Shown: piece after piece, positions 16,391 to 25,796 of the stretch | Position numbering within the stretch: position 1 is the stretch's first letter | Layout of the letters: every line of letters begins with the position of its first letter | Source of the DNA: Rhizobiales bacterium Ga0077525 | GTDB lineage: Bacteria > Pseudomonadota > Alphaproteobacteria > Rhizobiales > Xanthobacteraceae | DNA length: 54,886 nucleotides | Reading direction: 5' to 3' | Assembly (NCBI GenBank): GCA_001464835.1 | Contig: LNDS01000005.1 | Span: forward strand, 1 to 54,886 | Translations under genes and position numbers: made by a program | The notes under the pieces: generated by a model | Told to the model about the DNA's origin: nothing | The model's database searches: none | The model's input: only the letters and a program-made list of their open reading frames with translations

Positions 16391-16530
16391 TACCTCTCCC
16401 CCGTGGGGGAGAGGTCGATCGCGCAGCGATCCGGGTGAGGGGGCAAGTGACTCAATTGAGGCCACAACCCCTCACCCGCCCCGCCTTCGCTGACGCTTCG
16501 GCGGGACGACCTCTCCCTATGGGAGAGGTG
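16391..16530. repeat. Intergenic palindromic repeat (tctccc/gggaga family)
   Basis: Starts tacctctcccccgtggggga and ends ctctccctatgggagaggtg, each end itself an inverted repeat, with the inner parts (gatccgggtgagggg, cccctcacccgc) also pairing. It fills the gap between the convergent mlaD and GPR-like genes and may terminate both. Similar elements are frequent in this order. Confidence 0.85.
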
Positions 16531-16537
16531 AAGATGC

Positions 16538-19500
16538 TCACGCGTTATCGAAGCGCCCGGCGGCGTGCGCCAGCATGGTGTAGACCTTGCCGGTTTCCGA
16601 CGTGAGATAAGTGCGCGCCACCATCTGGCCGCGGTCGTCGCGCGACACTTCTTCCAGGAGCCGCTCGAATTCGCTGATGTAGCGGTCGACCGTCTGCTTG
16701 AACTCGCGGTCGGCGCGATACTTCTTGCGGATTTCGTCGAAGGTCTGCTGGCCCTGCAGCGTGTAGAGCCGGCGCGTGAACACATTGCGTTCACCGCGCT
16801 TGTAGCGGTCCCATAGATCGGCGGCCGCCTCATGATCGATCAGGCGGGCGATATCGACCGACAGCGAGTCGAGCGACTCGATCGAGTGGCGGGGCGTGCG
16901 CTCTTCGTTGCTGCGCGCGGTGTCGCGTGCAGACTCACGCGGGAAGTCGCGGCCCGGCTCGTTGTCCTCGCGTGAAGCGCGGGTCAACAGGTCGGACAGC
17001 CAGCCGCCCCGTGCGCCTGCTGCCGGCTGACCCGGCGACAATGACGGCGCTTCGGCGCGGCGGGTTGCCGCCGGCGCGAAACTGGCGACTTCCGGACGCG
17101 GCGCCGCAGCCGCGCGCGGCGGTGGAGGCGGCGTTTCGCTGCGCAAGGTTTCGTTGCGAAGGGGTTCGTTGCGCAGGACATCGTTGCGGCCGCCGATCAC
17201 GGCCAGCGACGGTTCCTCGCGCATGCGGCGCTGCTGGGCGACCGGCTCGACGGCGTCGAGATTGCGGCCGTGGCGGGCGACGATGCGGTTCAATTCGGCA
17301 AGCGCCTCGATCTGGTCGACGATGACGCGGCGCATCTGCGCGGCGCTCTCGGCGGTTTCCTGCGGCAGTTCGAAGACGCCGCGGCGCAGTTCGGAGCGGG
17401 TCGCTTCCAGCTCGCGCTGCATTTCGGCGGCCATCTGCTTCATGTCCTGCACGGTTTCGGCAAAGCGCGCGCCGGCCTCGCGGAACATCGACTGGGTGTC
17501 GCCGGCCGACTGCGCGTAGATCGAGCGCATGCCCTGGGCCGCGTCGACGAAGCGTTCGTTGGCGTCGGTGAACAGGCGATCGGCCTCCGCCGAAGTTTCG
17601 GCATAGACGGTGCGCATGGTCTCAACGGTGCGGGCGCGCTCGGCTTCGGCGTTCTCGCGGACGCGCTCGAACTGCTCGCTGATGGCGCGGGTGCCGTCGG
17701 CGCTCGACTCTGAGACGAGGCGGGCGACTTCGCGGGCGCGATTGGAGGCGGCTTCGAGCGACTCGTCGAGCAGGCCCGAGAAGCGCTTGAGGCGTTGTTC
17801 GATGTCTTCGGTGCGGATGTCGAGGGTGGCGACCAGCGAGTCGAGCTGGACGCGGCGTTCGCCAACGGCATCCTCGGTGCGCTGGTTGGAGCGGTCGATG
17901 AGTTCGGCCGCCTTGCCGAGATCGCGGCCGTGCGCCTCGAAGGCGCTGGCGAGCTGGCCGAGATCGGTCACCACATGGGTGGTGATTTCGCGGAAGTTGC
18001 TGATCGTGGTCTCGACCCGGTCGGTGGCGTGGGTGGTCGCGCCGGTGACTTCGTGCATGGCGGCGACGAATTCGGAGACGCGCAGCATAAGCGTGTTTTC
18101 CAGCGCGCTCATGTTCTCATGCGAGCCGGACAGCACTTCCTGCAACATGATGTTGGCTTCGCGCAGCCGCTCGAACAGCGCGGTGGTGTCGGCGCGCAGC
18201 ATGTTGTGCGTTTCCAGCATTTCGCTGACGGTCGCGGTCGCGGTTTCCTTCGACTTTTCGATCGCCTTGGCGGCGGTGTCCTGCAAATCGGTGAGGGTGC
18301 GGTTGACCGTATTGGCGGCGGCCTCGCCCGCGGTGTTGATCATGCGGGTGATCTCGGCGCCGTTGTCGACGATGGTGCGGCTGAAGACCATGCCCTTTTG
18401 CTCGATCGATGCCAGCGCGGTGTCGGTCGCCGTGGTGATGTCGAGGGCGAATTTCTCGCCCTTTTCGCTGAGCGCGTGCAGCACGCCGCCGCTCTTGTCG
18501 GACAGGATCGCGGCCATGTCGTCGGTGCGCTTCGACACCGAGGTGGCGATCTCCTCGGCGCGGGAAATGAAGCTCTTGGCGACTTCGTCGCTGACGCCGG
18601 TCAAGGTACGCTCGGCCTCGCTGGCGCTGGAGCGGATCGCGTCGGTGGTCGACAGCGCGAGCGCGCCGAGCGACTTTTCCGCTTCCGACGCATTGGTCTT
18701 GATGGCGTTGCTGAGCTGCTCCATGCGCGCATTGAGCGTCTCGGCGGCGGCCTTGGTGCGGCTTTCGATCTGGTCGGTGACGGTGACGGCACGGCCGACA
18801 AGCAATTCCTCGAAGCGGGTGATGCGGCCGTCCAGCGTGTCGGCGACTTCCATCGCGCGCGCGCCGAGGGTCTTGTCCATTTCACCGATCTTGGCGGAGA
18901 TCGCGTCGGCGACTTCGGCGCCGCGCGTGTTGATAGTGCCGGTGACGTCGCTGATGCGCTTGTCGAGCGCGCCGACGACTTCCTCGCCGCCCTTGGTCAA
19001 GGTCGTGGCCAGTTCGGTGACGCGGCCGCCGAGCATTTCCTCGAACTTGGTCAGGCGGGCATCGAGCGTGCCGGACAATTCGTTGGAGCGGCCGGTGACG
19101 CGGCTGTCGAACGTATCGAGATAGGCGCGCATCGCCTCGGAGACGTCCTGGGTGCGCTGGCCGAGGCGCTCGACCAGTTCGCCGCCATAGGTCTTCACGG
19201 TGTGGTCGAAGTCGGTGATGTGGCGGGTGACGAGGTTGCCGAGATTGGTCGAGTCGCGGGCAATCTTCTCGGTCAGTTCGGTGCCGCCCTTGTTGAACAT
19301 GTCCTCGAAGGCCTGGAGGCGCGCCGCCAGCATGTCCTTGACCTGGTCGCTGCGGCTGTTGAGCGCGGTCACCAAGGTTTCGGCATTGCTGCGGAAGGTG
19401 TCGGCGACATTGTTGCTGCGGTCGATCAAAGTGTCGGTGATGTGCGCGCCGGTCTGCTCCATCTTGGCGACGACGTCGCCGCCGCGCAGCGACAGATCGA

Positions 19501-20833
19501 GCACCAGCGAATCGCCGGTCGAGCGCAAGGTCGAATTGACGTCGCCGGCGCGGGCCGCAATGACGTCGGCCATGCGGTTGGCGGTTTCGGTGATGGCGTC
19601 GGTCAAGGCCTGCGAACGGCCGGCCATGGTGTCGATGGTGCCGGCGGTCTTCTGGGCGAAGCTCTGCGCCACCAGATCGAGGCGCTGCGTCATCATCTGC
19701 TGCAAGCGCGCAGCCATTTCGGCGAATTCGTCGTGAACGTGCTCGGTCTTGAAGTTGAGGCTGGCCGAAAGACGATCGCTGGCCGAGGCGATGGCGGTGG
19801 TTGCCTTGTCGCTGGTCGATTCCAGGCGGTCGAGCAGGTTCGAGCCGCGATCGCTCAACGCATCGATCATGCTGTCGCCGGCGTGGCCGAGCGCCAGCGT
19901 GATGTGCTCGCCCTTTTCGGTGAGCGAGCGGGTGACGCGCTGCGCCACTTCGTTGACCTTCTCGGCGACAAGATCGCCGACCGAGGTGATGTCGTGCGAC
20001 AGATCGAGATGCACAGAGCCGATCGCCTTGCGCACCTGTTCGGACTGGCTGACCAGCGTATCGCGCTGGTTGGTCAGTTCGCTCAAAAGATCGCGGATGC
20101 GGACTTCGTTGTCGTTATAGGCGCGCTCGAGCGCGGAGACTTCGTTGTGGACGAGGGCTTCCAGTTCGGCGGCGCGCGCCAGAGCGCGCTCAACGCCGTC
20201 GCCCATGGCCGCGACTTCGCGGCGGATGGCTTGTCCGACCGAGACGATCTGCTCGCGCGCCGCGGTTTCCGGCTGCGCCAGGCGCATGGCGACTTCGGCC
20301 ATCGACTCGGCGACCAGGCGCATGTCCTGCGAGCGCGAGAACATATGCGCGATCACGTAGAAGAAAATCACGGGCACGACGATGGCCGACGCGATGCCGG
20401 CCATGACGGCGATGCCGATGCGCGGCGTCGCCAGAAGCGTTTGCAGATCGGCGCTCGACAGATAGGCGAGCGCGAGGGCGCCGGCGGTCCAGCCGAAGGC
20501 GGCGACGCTGGCGATGGCGTAGGGCGCGCGCGCGCGGCGGCGGCGCAGCGTCTGCAAGATCTGGCCCATATTGGCGCGGTCGTCATTGGCGGGCAGGCGC
20601 GGCGCGCCATCGCCCGCCGGCCAGGAATGCGCCGGCTCGGACTCGGTGAACAAATCGGCGGTGACCGGCGCGATCGGCGCCTGTTCGCCATTGCGGTCGA
20701 AGCTGGGTTCCGCTCCGAGACGCGGTTCGGTGCGATCGGCGGGGGTGCGAATGTTCAGCGCATCCTCGATGGCCGCGATCGCTTCGTCCGTTGCGTTCTT
20801 GGTCTGCTGCGGATTGTTCGCCATATCGGTCAT
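16538..20833 (-). CDS. Giant coiled-coil membrane protein, Growth Pole Ring (GPR/RgsE)-like
   Basis: A 1431-residue protein. Residues 1-103 are acidic and disordered; two transmembrane segments follow at about 104-126 (APYAIASVAAFGWTAGALAL) and 139-163. From 170 to about 1190 the chain is an amphipathic helix of apolipoprotein-like repeats, many with the pattern x-x-R-x-x-x-V-x-D-x-I (for example DKRISDVTGTINTRGAEVAD). A Pro-rich linker leads to a compact C-terminal domain (LIDHEAAADLWDRYKRGERN, TFDEIRKKYRAD, ARTYLTSETGKVYTML). The layout matches Agrobacterium GPR and Sinorhizobium RgsE, inner-membrane ring proteins needed for polar growth, although those are longer (about 2100 residues). Naming is inference. 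A 1044-residue opposite-strand frame is a shadow. Confidence 0.9.
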   Translation of the reverse strand: MTDMANNPQQTKNATDEAIAAIEDALNIRTPADRTEPRLGAEPSFDRNGEQAPIAPVTADLFTESEPAHSWPAGDGAPRLPANDDRANMGQILQTLRRRRARAPYAIASVAAFGWTAGALALAYLSSADLQTLLATPRIGIAVMAGIASAIVVPVIFFYVIAHMFSRSQDMRLVAESMAEVAMRLAQPETAAREQIVSVGQAIRREVAAMGDGVERALARAAELEALVHNEVSALERAYNDNEVRIRDLLSELTNQRDTLVSQSEQVRKAIGSVHLDLSHDITSVGDLVAEKVNEVAQRVTRSLTEKGEHITLALGHAGDSMIDALSDRGSNLLDRLESTSDKATTAIASASDRLSASLNFKTEHVHDEFAEMAARLQQMMTQRLDLVAQSFAQKTAGTIDTMAGRSQALTDAITETANRMADVIAARAGDVNSTLRSTGDSLVLDLSLRGGDVVAKMEQTGAHITDTLIDRSNNVADTFRSNAETLVTALNSRSDQVKDMLAARLQAFEDMFNKGGTELTEKIARDSTNLGNLVTRHITDFDHTVKTYGGELVERLGQRTQDVSEAMRAYLDTFDSRVTGRSNELSGTLDARLTKFEEMLGGRVTELATTLTKGGEEVVGALDKRISDVTGTINTRGAEVADAISAKIGEMDKTLGARAMEVADTLDGRITRFEELLVGRAVTVTDQIESRTKAAAETLNARMEQLSNAIKTNASEAEKSLGALALSTTDAIRSSASEAERTLTGVSDEVAKSFISRAEEIATSVSKRTDDMAAILSDKSGGVLHALSEKGEKFALDITTATDTALASIEQKGMVFSRTIVDNGAEITRMINTAGEAAANTVNRTLTDLQDTAAKAIEKSKETATATVSEMLETHNMLRADTTALFERLREANIMLQEVLSGSHENMSALENTLMLRVSEFVAAMHEVTGATTHATDRVETTISNFREITTHVVTDLGQLASAFEAHGRDLGKAAELIDRSNQRTEDAVGERRVQLDSLVATLDIRTEDIEQRLKRFSGLLDESLEAASNRAREVARLVSESSADGTRAISEQFERVRENAEAERARTVETMRTVYAETSAEADRLFTDANERFVDAAQGMRSIYAQSAGDTQSMFREAGARFAETVQDMKQMAAEMQRELEATRSELRRGVFELPQETAESAAQMRRVIVDQIEALAELNRIVARHGRNLDAVEPVAQQRRMREEPSLAVIGGRNDVLRNEPLRNETLRSETPPPPPRAAAAPRPEVASFAPAATRRAEAPSLSPGQPAAGARGGWLSDLLTRASREDNEPGRDFPRESARDTARSNEERTPRHSIESLDSLSVDIARLIDHEAAADLWDRYKRGERNVFTRRLYTLQGQQTFDEIRKKYRADREFKQTVDRYISEFERLLEEVSRDDRGQMVARTYLTSETGKVYTMLAHAAGRFDNA

Positions 20834-21261
20834 CGCCTCGTCGTTACGCAGAACTTGAAAACAGCCCGATCCGCCGCTGGGGCGAAACAGGCCGCGAGTG
20901 CTTGTGCCGTCAGGAGCCGGAGAAAATAAGCGCTTATGCCCCGTCTCTACTTCAAGTTTCCATCCTATCGTCTTGGCAATACGAAAGAAACCGCGGCCGT
21001 AAGGATGTTTTAATCATCGTTAACGAAGGTTAACCATAAAAATCCGTGCCGGTCAGCTTTTCGCGCTGCTGCGGCGCCTTCCCGGTAAAATATTGCCGCG
21101 CCAGGCGGAATTTCCGCAATCCCGATTGCGCCGGGATTTACGCGGCCGTTAACCACCGCGCCGGAACGGCCCGGCTCGACCGCCGGCATTTACCGGATTT
21201 TGGCCGCGATAACGGCACACTCCACCGTCAAAGAACGCGGGCGAAGGAGAGGGAAACGGCC
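20834..21261. promoter_or_regulatory. 428-nt divergent regulatory region with palindrome and CtrA-like site
   Basis: Between the GPR-like gene and the Hpt gene lie ATAAGCGCTTAT (20926-20937), a perfect 12-bp palindrome about 93 nt before the GPR-like start, and TTAACGAAGGTTAACCAT (21020-21037), which contains the CtrA half-site TTAACCAT and two TTAA cores spaced by 6 rather than the usual 7. Around 21100 the sequence is GC-rich with no feature I recognise. The Hpt frame stays open upstream to 21046, but its start at 21262 is well supported. Confidence 0.4.
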
Positions 21262-21663
21262 ATGGCAATGACGGCATTGGCGCAGGGCGCAAGCGACACG
21301 GCGGAACCGGCCATTGTGAAACCGGTTTTGGCGATCGATCGCGGCCATCTTGCCCGCATGACCTTCGGCGACCGCAGCCTCGAACAGGAAGTGCTGCAAC
21401 TATTCGCCCGCCAGTCCGAACTGCTGATCGCGCGCATGCGCCAATCCGGCGGATCTGGCGACGGATCGGCCGTCGGCGCGCTGGCGCACACCCTGAAGGG
21501 TTCGGCCGCCGGCATCGGCGCGACACATGTGGCGCGCGCGGCGGATGAGGCCGAACGGGCTGCCGCTTATGCGCCGGCCGACCTCCGCGCCAGCATCGAC
21601 CGCCTGGCTTTGGCCGTCGATGACGCGCGCGCGCTAATCGTCGAATTGCTGCGCGAGGGGTGA
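21262..21663 (+). CDS. Hpt-domain phosphotransfer protein
   Basis: A 133-residue protein made almost entirely of one histidine phosphotransfer four-helix bundle. The phospho-accepting residue is H76 in ALAHTLKGSAAGIGA, the standard Hpt signature. Such proteins relay phosphate between response-regulator receivers. No kinase or receiver is encoded nearby, so the partner is unknown; ChpT-like dimerisation segments are absent. The start at 21262 has aaggagaggg ahead; an open frame extends to 21046 but codes no recognisable sequence. It is 83 nt upstream of the ferredoxin gene on the same strand. Confidence 0.88.
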   Translation: MAMTALAQGASDTAEPAIVKPVLAIDRGHLARMTFGDRSLEQEVLQLFARQSELLIARMRQSGGSGDGSAVGALAHTLKGSAAGIGATHVARAADEAERAAAYAPADLRASIDRLALAVDDARALIVELLREG

Positions 21664-21746
21664 AACGACAGGGTGGCGTCGCTGGCGGATTGACGATATA
21701 GCAGCCGCCAGCCTTTTCCCGCCAATTCCTGCCGAACGTTTTCCCT

Positions 21747-22067
21747 ATGCCCAAAATCACCTATATCGATGCAACCGGCGCGCAGCGCACGGTCGATGCC
21801 GACACCGGTTCCACCGTGATGGAAGCGGCGATCCGCAACAATATCCCCGGCATCGAGGCGGAATGCGGCGGCGCCTGCGCCTGCGCCACCTGCCATGTCT
21901 ATGTCGCCGAAGATTGGCGCGCCAAGGTCGGCGAGCCGACGCCGATGGAAGAAGACATGCTCGATTTCGGCTATGACGTGCGGCCAAATTCGCGGCTGTC
22001 GTGCCAGATCAAGGTGACGGACGAACTCGACGGCCTGGTGGTGACGACGCCGGAGAAGCAGGCTTAA
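21747..22067 (+). CDS. [2Fe-2S] ferredoxin
   Basis: A 106-residue adrenodoxin-type ferredoxin. Cluster ligands are C40, C46 and C49 ([14 protein letters not shown]) and C86 (SRLSCQIK), the C-x5-C-x2-C...C pattern. The segment [17 protein letters not shown] is typical of the vertebrate/alphaproteobacterial adrenodoxin group, which serves Fe-S assembly and cytochrome P450 or other oxygenase electron transfer. Neither an isc cluster nor an oxygenase lies next to it, so the partner is unknown. C44 is an extra Cys not expected to be a ligand. Confidence 0.95.
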   Translation: MPKITYIDATGAQRTVDADTGSTVMEAAIRNNIPGIEAECGGACACATCHVYVAEDWRAKVGEPTPMEEDMLDFGYDVRPNSRLSCQIKVTDELDGLVVTTPEKQA

Positions 22068-22077
22068 GCCTGCACCC

Positions 22078-22818
22078 TCACGACGTCATCCCGGCCGGCG
22101 CGACCACGGACGAACTTAAGCCCATTTCGTCGAACGCTCGTTTGACCAGGCCAGAGGCTTTCGCTTCCTCGATGAATTCGGTGATGTAAGCGAGCGCCGC
22201 CGGCCGGCCCTTCGGCACGCAGACCGACGTCGTCGAATTGAGAAAGGCATCGGGCAGCACGCGGGAGCCCGGAATTTTTTTCGCCAGACCGCCGAGCGAT
22301 TCTCGCGACAGCGCGATGGCCTGGATGCGGCCTTCGTTCATCGCCGCGGTCGCCACATCGACGCCCTTGAATTCGATATGCGTCGCCTTCGGCGTCGCCG
22401 CCGTGGCGGCACGAAAGGTCGCGGTGTTGGCGACGCCGCCAATGCCGATGCCTGGCGCGTCGGCGTCCTTGACCGACTGCATCGTCGAGCCGGGCGCGAC
22501 CAGGAACGTGCTTTGCAGCAGGTGATAGGCATTGCCGAAGTCGATGAACTTTTTGCGCTCGGCATCGACCGGCAGGAAGGCGACGTCCCATGTATTGCTC
22601 GTGGCGGCATTCTGGATTTCGCCAGAGGAAGCATACGGCACGATCACCGACGGTACGCCGAGTTTTTTCGCCAAAGCCTCGCCGAGAATGACGGCGACGC
22701 CCTTGAAGCCGTCGCCGTCCCTGACGGCGAACTGCGCCGACGGCAAAGGGGCAACCGCGACCGCGATGCGCAGCGTTCCGGTCGGCGCAAGTTGTTGCAT
22801 CACGGCGGCATCGGGCAT
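22078..22818 (-). CDS. Periplasmic-binding-protein-like (family 3) protein without signal peptide
   Basis: A 246-residue protein with the family-3 solute-binding fold: TLRIAVAVAPLPSAQFAVRD, FKGVAVILGEALAKKLGV, WDVAFLPVDAERKKFIDFGN, KGRPAALAYITEFI. Such proteins normally bind amino acids in the periplasm, but there is no signal sequence and a clear Shine-Dalgarno (AGGAG) marks the start at 22818. It may therefore act in the cytoplasm, as a ligand sensor or as a cyclohexadienyl-dehydratase-like enzyme; I cannot decide. It lies 15 nt after the first tandem membrane protein gene and is probably in the same operon, with no transporter permease beside it. Confidence 0.88.
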   Translation of the reverse strand: MPDAAVMQQLAPTGTLRIAVAVAPLPSAQFAVRDGDGFKGVAVILGEALAKKLGVPSVIVPYASSGEIQNAATSNTWDVAFLPVDAERKKFIDFGNAYHLLQSTFLVAPGSTMQSVKDADAPGIGIGGVANTATFRAATAATPKATHIEFKGVDVATAAMNEGRIQAIALSRESLGGLAKKIPGSRVLPDAFLNSTTSVCVPKGRPAALAYITEFIEEAKASGLVKRAFDEMGLSSSVVAPAGMTS

Positions 22819-22833
22819 GGAATGCTCCTGTGG

Positions 22834-24222
22834 TTATGCTTTCACCGGGGCGCGCCAGCGTTGCGCCGCCAGGATCGCCACCACGAAGGGGGCGAGCAAC
22901 ACCAGCCGGCTCTGATAGCGGTCGACCGGATGCGAGAAGATGCCGCAGATCGCGGCATTGGCCAGAAGCGCCAGCAGCAGCGTGAAACACAGCGCCGCCG
23001 TTTCCGGCGTGAGATCGAGCCGCCGCCGCAACAGCAAGGCGAGAACGACCCCGCCAATGGCCAGCGCGCCGACCGGCACATGCAAATATTTATTGAGCGG
23101 CACGACGTCCGGCTGGTCGTGCTGCTGGCGTGCGCTCATCAAGGCCGGCACCAGATCGGGCGCCAGATCTGCGAAAGCCTGGAACGTGGGCTCGTTGTCG
23201 TGGATGCTGACTTCGGTCTCGAAGCTTACGACTTGTCCGAGCGTTGCGACGATGGCGGTGGTCAGGTGCTCCAGTGGATAAAGCCACAGCGTGTCGCGGA
23301 TGATGCGGCTCTGTTCCTCGGCAAAGCCATCCCAACTGCCGAGTTTGTAGAAGGCCGTGCCTTCGCCCCACAGCCAGTCGTCGGCCAGTTCGGGGATCTC
23401 GTCCTGGTAGGCACAGATACGCAACGACGGATCGGGGCATTTGTCTTCGAGATATTGTTCGATGATGCCGTCTTCGAGCAGACGGCCGAACAGGAAACTT
23501 GAGCCGCCGGGCGTGAAGCCGAATTTGCCGATCAACGCCAGGTTCGACACCAGACTCAGCGCGATTCCGGCGATGACCGCGGCTGCGGCGAAGCTCAGGC
23601 GCGGCGCCGGCAGCGAAAGCCGCCTGATGAAACTCAAGAGCCACAGAGCGGCGGTGACGGCGACGCACAGCGCGGCGGCCGCCATGTGGCTTGGCACCGT
23701 GATCGCGGTCACGGCGGCCAGCATGTAGCGTTCCCAGCGCGCCAGCCGCTCATGGGCGAATGCCAGAAGATAAAGCGCGAGAACGGCGGCGGCGAACAGA
23801 ATGTCCGGCATCAACTGACCGGCGAACCAGGGCAGGCTGGTGGTGACGGTCGTCAGCGCGACGATACCGAGCGCCAACCACGGCCTGCCGCCCAGCCCAT
23901 TGACCCGCAAGGTGACGATGAACAGCCAGGCCACTAGCGCGCATTGGAGAATGACGCAGGGCCAGAACGCGAAGGGAATGCCGGCGGTGAGAAACAGGCC
24001 GTAGAGCGCCGAGCGTCCGAGCATCGGCGTGCCGGTCATCGCGGCGATGAGATAGCCGCCGGTGTCGGGAAAGATGATCGGGAAGCCGTTCCAGATGGCG
24101 GGCGCGAGCAGCACCAGCACCATGGCCGCGCCGGCGATAATCCAGGATGCGCGGCTGGCCGCGCCGGCGCTGCCATCGATGCCGGCGGGCGCGCCTTTGC
24201 CCGCGATCGCGCTGTCCGCCAT
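22834..24222 (-). CDS. Multi-pass membrane protein, tandem paralogue 1 (GT-C-like?)
   Basis: A 462-residue protein with about ten hydrophobic helices. Near the N-terminus, after the first helix, is PAIWNGFPIIFPDTGGYLIA; further on GRSALYGLFLTAGIP, PWFAGQLMPDILFAA, a soluble part with RLLEDGIIEQYLEDKCPD and a following Cys (RICAYQDE), and near the end FSHPVDRYQSRLVLLAP. All of these recur in the next two genes. The first-loop Asp and topology resemble GT-C glycosyltransferases that use lipid-linked sugars, but I do not recognise the family, so this is a suggestion only. The start at 24222 was chosen (Met15 of the longer frame). It is 79 nt after paralogue 2 and 15 nt before the binding-protein gene. 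Confidence 0.88.
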   Translation of the reverse strand: MADSAIAGKGAPAGIDGSAGAASRASWIIAGAAMVLVLLAPAIWNGFPIIFPDTGGYLIAAMTGTPMLGRSALYGLFLTAGIPFAFWPCVILQCALVAWLFIVTLRVNGLGGRPWLALGIVALTTVTTSLPWFAGQLMPDILFAAAVLALYLLAFAHERLARWERYMLAAVTAITVPSHMAAAALCVAVTAALWLLSFIRRLSLPAPRLSFAAAAVIAGIALSLVSNLALIGKFGFTPGGSSFLFGRLLEDGIIEQYLEDKCPDPSLRICAYQDEIPELADDWLWGEGTAFYKLGSWDGFAEEQSRIIRDTLWLYPLEHLTTAIVATLGQVVSFETEVSIHDNEPTFQAFADLAPDLVPALMSARQQHDQPDVVPLNKYLHVPVGALAIGGVVLALLLRRRLDLTPETAALCFTLLLALLANAAICGIFSHPVDRYQSRLVLLAPFVVAILAAQRWRAPVKA

Positions 24223-24301
24223 CGTCACTCGTTCCGCTGAAGCGTCATCGCGGCAACCTGCCATGGCGCGGCGGCGATTGCACCGGGCAATAGCGCGCGG
24301 G

Positions 24302-25693
24302 TTAATTCGTCGCGGGGCGGCGGCGATGGATTGCGAACCAGGCCGCCATCATTGCGGTGACCAGCACGGCGAGGAAGACCAGCCGGCTCTGGTAGCGATC
24401 GACGGCATGCGAGAACACGCCGCAAATCGCGGCATTGGCGGCGAGCGCGAGCAGTACGGTGACGGCGAGGCCGGTGAAGGCGTCCGGCAGGCCGAGCTTG
24501 CGGCGCAATAGCAACGCCGCGGCGAGGCACACCATCGCCAGCGCCGCGACCGGCAGGTGCACAAGGTTCAGCGATTTGGCGATGTCGAACGGCGCCGCCT
24601 GCTGGCGCGCCGCCATGAAGCGCGGATACAGCGCCGGCACATGGTCCTTGAACATGGCAATGGTCGGGGCGTTGTACTGGACGCTGACTTCGGTCTTGAA
24701 TTTCGCCAGTTGCTCGACGGCCGCGCGCAACGCCGCGCTCAAATGCATCAGCGGATACAGCCGCATCGTCTCCAGCGTGATGCGCTTTTCCTCGGCGCTG
24801 CCTTCGAAATCCTTCAGCTTGCGGAACGGCGAATTGCCGTCCCACAGCCACCAGTCGGCGTCGGTCGGGAAATTTTCGGTGAAGGCGCAAAGCTTAATCG
24901 AGGGATCGGGACATTTGTCGTCGAGGTAGCGCTTGACGATGCCGTCTTCGACGAGGCGGCCGAACAGGAAAGCGGAGCCGCCCGGCGTCAGCGCGAATTG
25001 GCCGGTGATGGCGTAGTTAGACACTGGACACAGTGCGATGCCGGCGGCGACCGCGCCGGCGGCGAAGGTCAGCCGCGTCGGCGGCAACGCCAGTCTCTTG
25101 ATGTGGCGGAGCAGTGCCAGAGCGAGGATAATGCCGACGCACATTCCGGCCGCGGCCATATGGCTCGGCATCGTGACGACGATGACCCCGGCGAGAGCCC
25201 AGCGTTCCCAGCGCGCCAGCGCGTCGTCGCGGAAGGTGAGCAGATGCAGCGCCAGCGCCGCCGCGGCAAACAGGATGTCCGGCATCAACTGCGCGGCAAA
25301 CCACGGCGCGCTGGTCGTGACAGTCAGCAAGGTCACGATGCCGAGCGCCAGCCAGGGCCGGTGGCCCAGGCCGTGCGCGCGCAAGGTCAGCACGATCAGC
25401 CACACCATCATCGCCGATTGGATGATGACATTGAGCCAGAAGCTCGACGGAATTCCGAGATAGAGAAAGGCGCCATAGAGCGCCGAACGCCCCATGCCGA
25501 GCGTGCCGAGGATCGGCCGGTCGAGATAGCCGCCGGTATCGGGGAAGATAAGCGGAAAACCGTTGAGGATGGCGGGCGCCAGCAGCATCAGCATCATGGC
25601 GGAGCCGGACAGCGCCCAGGCCGCCGATTGCCGCAGCCGCCAATCCGGCGCTTGCATGCTCGTTCTGCCGCCGCCGAGCAGAAAGTCCGTCAT
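24302..25693 (-). CDS. Multi-pass membrane protein, tandem paralogue 2 (GT-C-like?)
   Basis: A 463-residue protein, the closest relative of paralogue 1. Matching blocks are PAILNGFPLIFPDTGGYLDR, GMGRSALYGAFLYLGIP, PWFAAQLMPDILFAAAALAL, RLVEDGIVKRYLDDKCPD, IKLCAFTENFPTD, MAARQQAAPFD and FSHAVDRYQSRLVFLAV. The soluble segment (about 255-355) is flanked by helices and holds two conserved Cys, suggesting a periplasmic loop with a disulphide. Start 25693 (MTDFLLGGG) follows a GAAGG Shine-Dalgarno; the frame is open further upstream to 25954, overlapping paralogue 3, but that part is shadow sequence. Function unknown; a membrane-bound transferase acting on an envelope lipid or glycan is my guess. 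Confidence 0.88.
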   Translation of the reverse strand: MTDFLLGGGRTSMQAPDWRLRQSAAWALSGSAMMLMLLAPAILNGFPLIFPDTGGYLDRPILGTLGMGRSALYGAFLYLGIPSSFWLNVIIQSAMMVWLIVLTLRAHGLGHRPWLALGIVTLLTVTTSAPWFAAQLMPDILFAAAALALHLLTFRDDALARWERWALAGVIVVTMPSHMAAAGMCVGIILALALLRHIKRLALPPTRLTFAAGAVAAGIALCPVSNYAITGQFALTPGGSAFLFGRLVEDGIVKRYLDDKCPDPSIKLCAFTENFPTDADWWLWDGNSPFRKLKDFEGSAEEKRITLETMRLYPLMHLSAALRAAVEQLAKFKTEVSVQYNAPTIAMFKDHVPALYPRFMAARQQAAPFDIAKSLNLVHLPVAALAMVCLAAALLLRRKLGLPDAFTGLAVTVLLALAANAAICGVFSHAVDRYQSRLVFLAVLVTAMMAAWFAIHRRRPATN

Positions 25694-25796
25694 CGCAAAG
25701 CCTTCGTACCGGGGCCGGGCGTCTGCTCCCGTCGGGAAGCACAAAGCGCGCCGCGAGGTGAACGCGGTGGCGAGACTTTGGTTCAATGACGACGGA

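Noticed and set aside
16391..16530. CRISPR-like array
   Set aside because: The repeated units are nested inverted arms, not regularly spaced direct repeats, and no cas gene is near.
17795..20929. 1044-residue open frame on the plus strand
   Set aside because: It is the complement of the GPR-like gene; composition is Gly/Arg/Val-rich without domains, and the minus-strand protein shows ordered heptads, membrane helices and a compact end.
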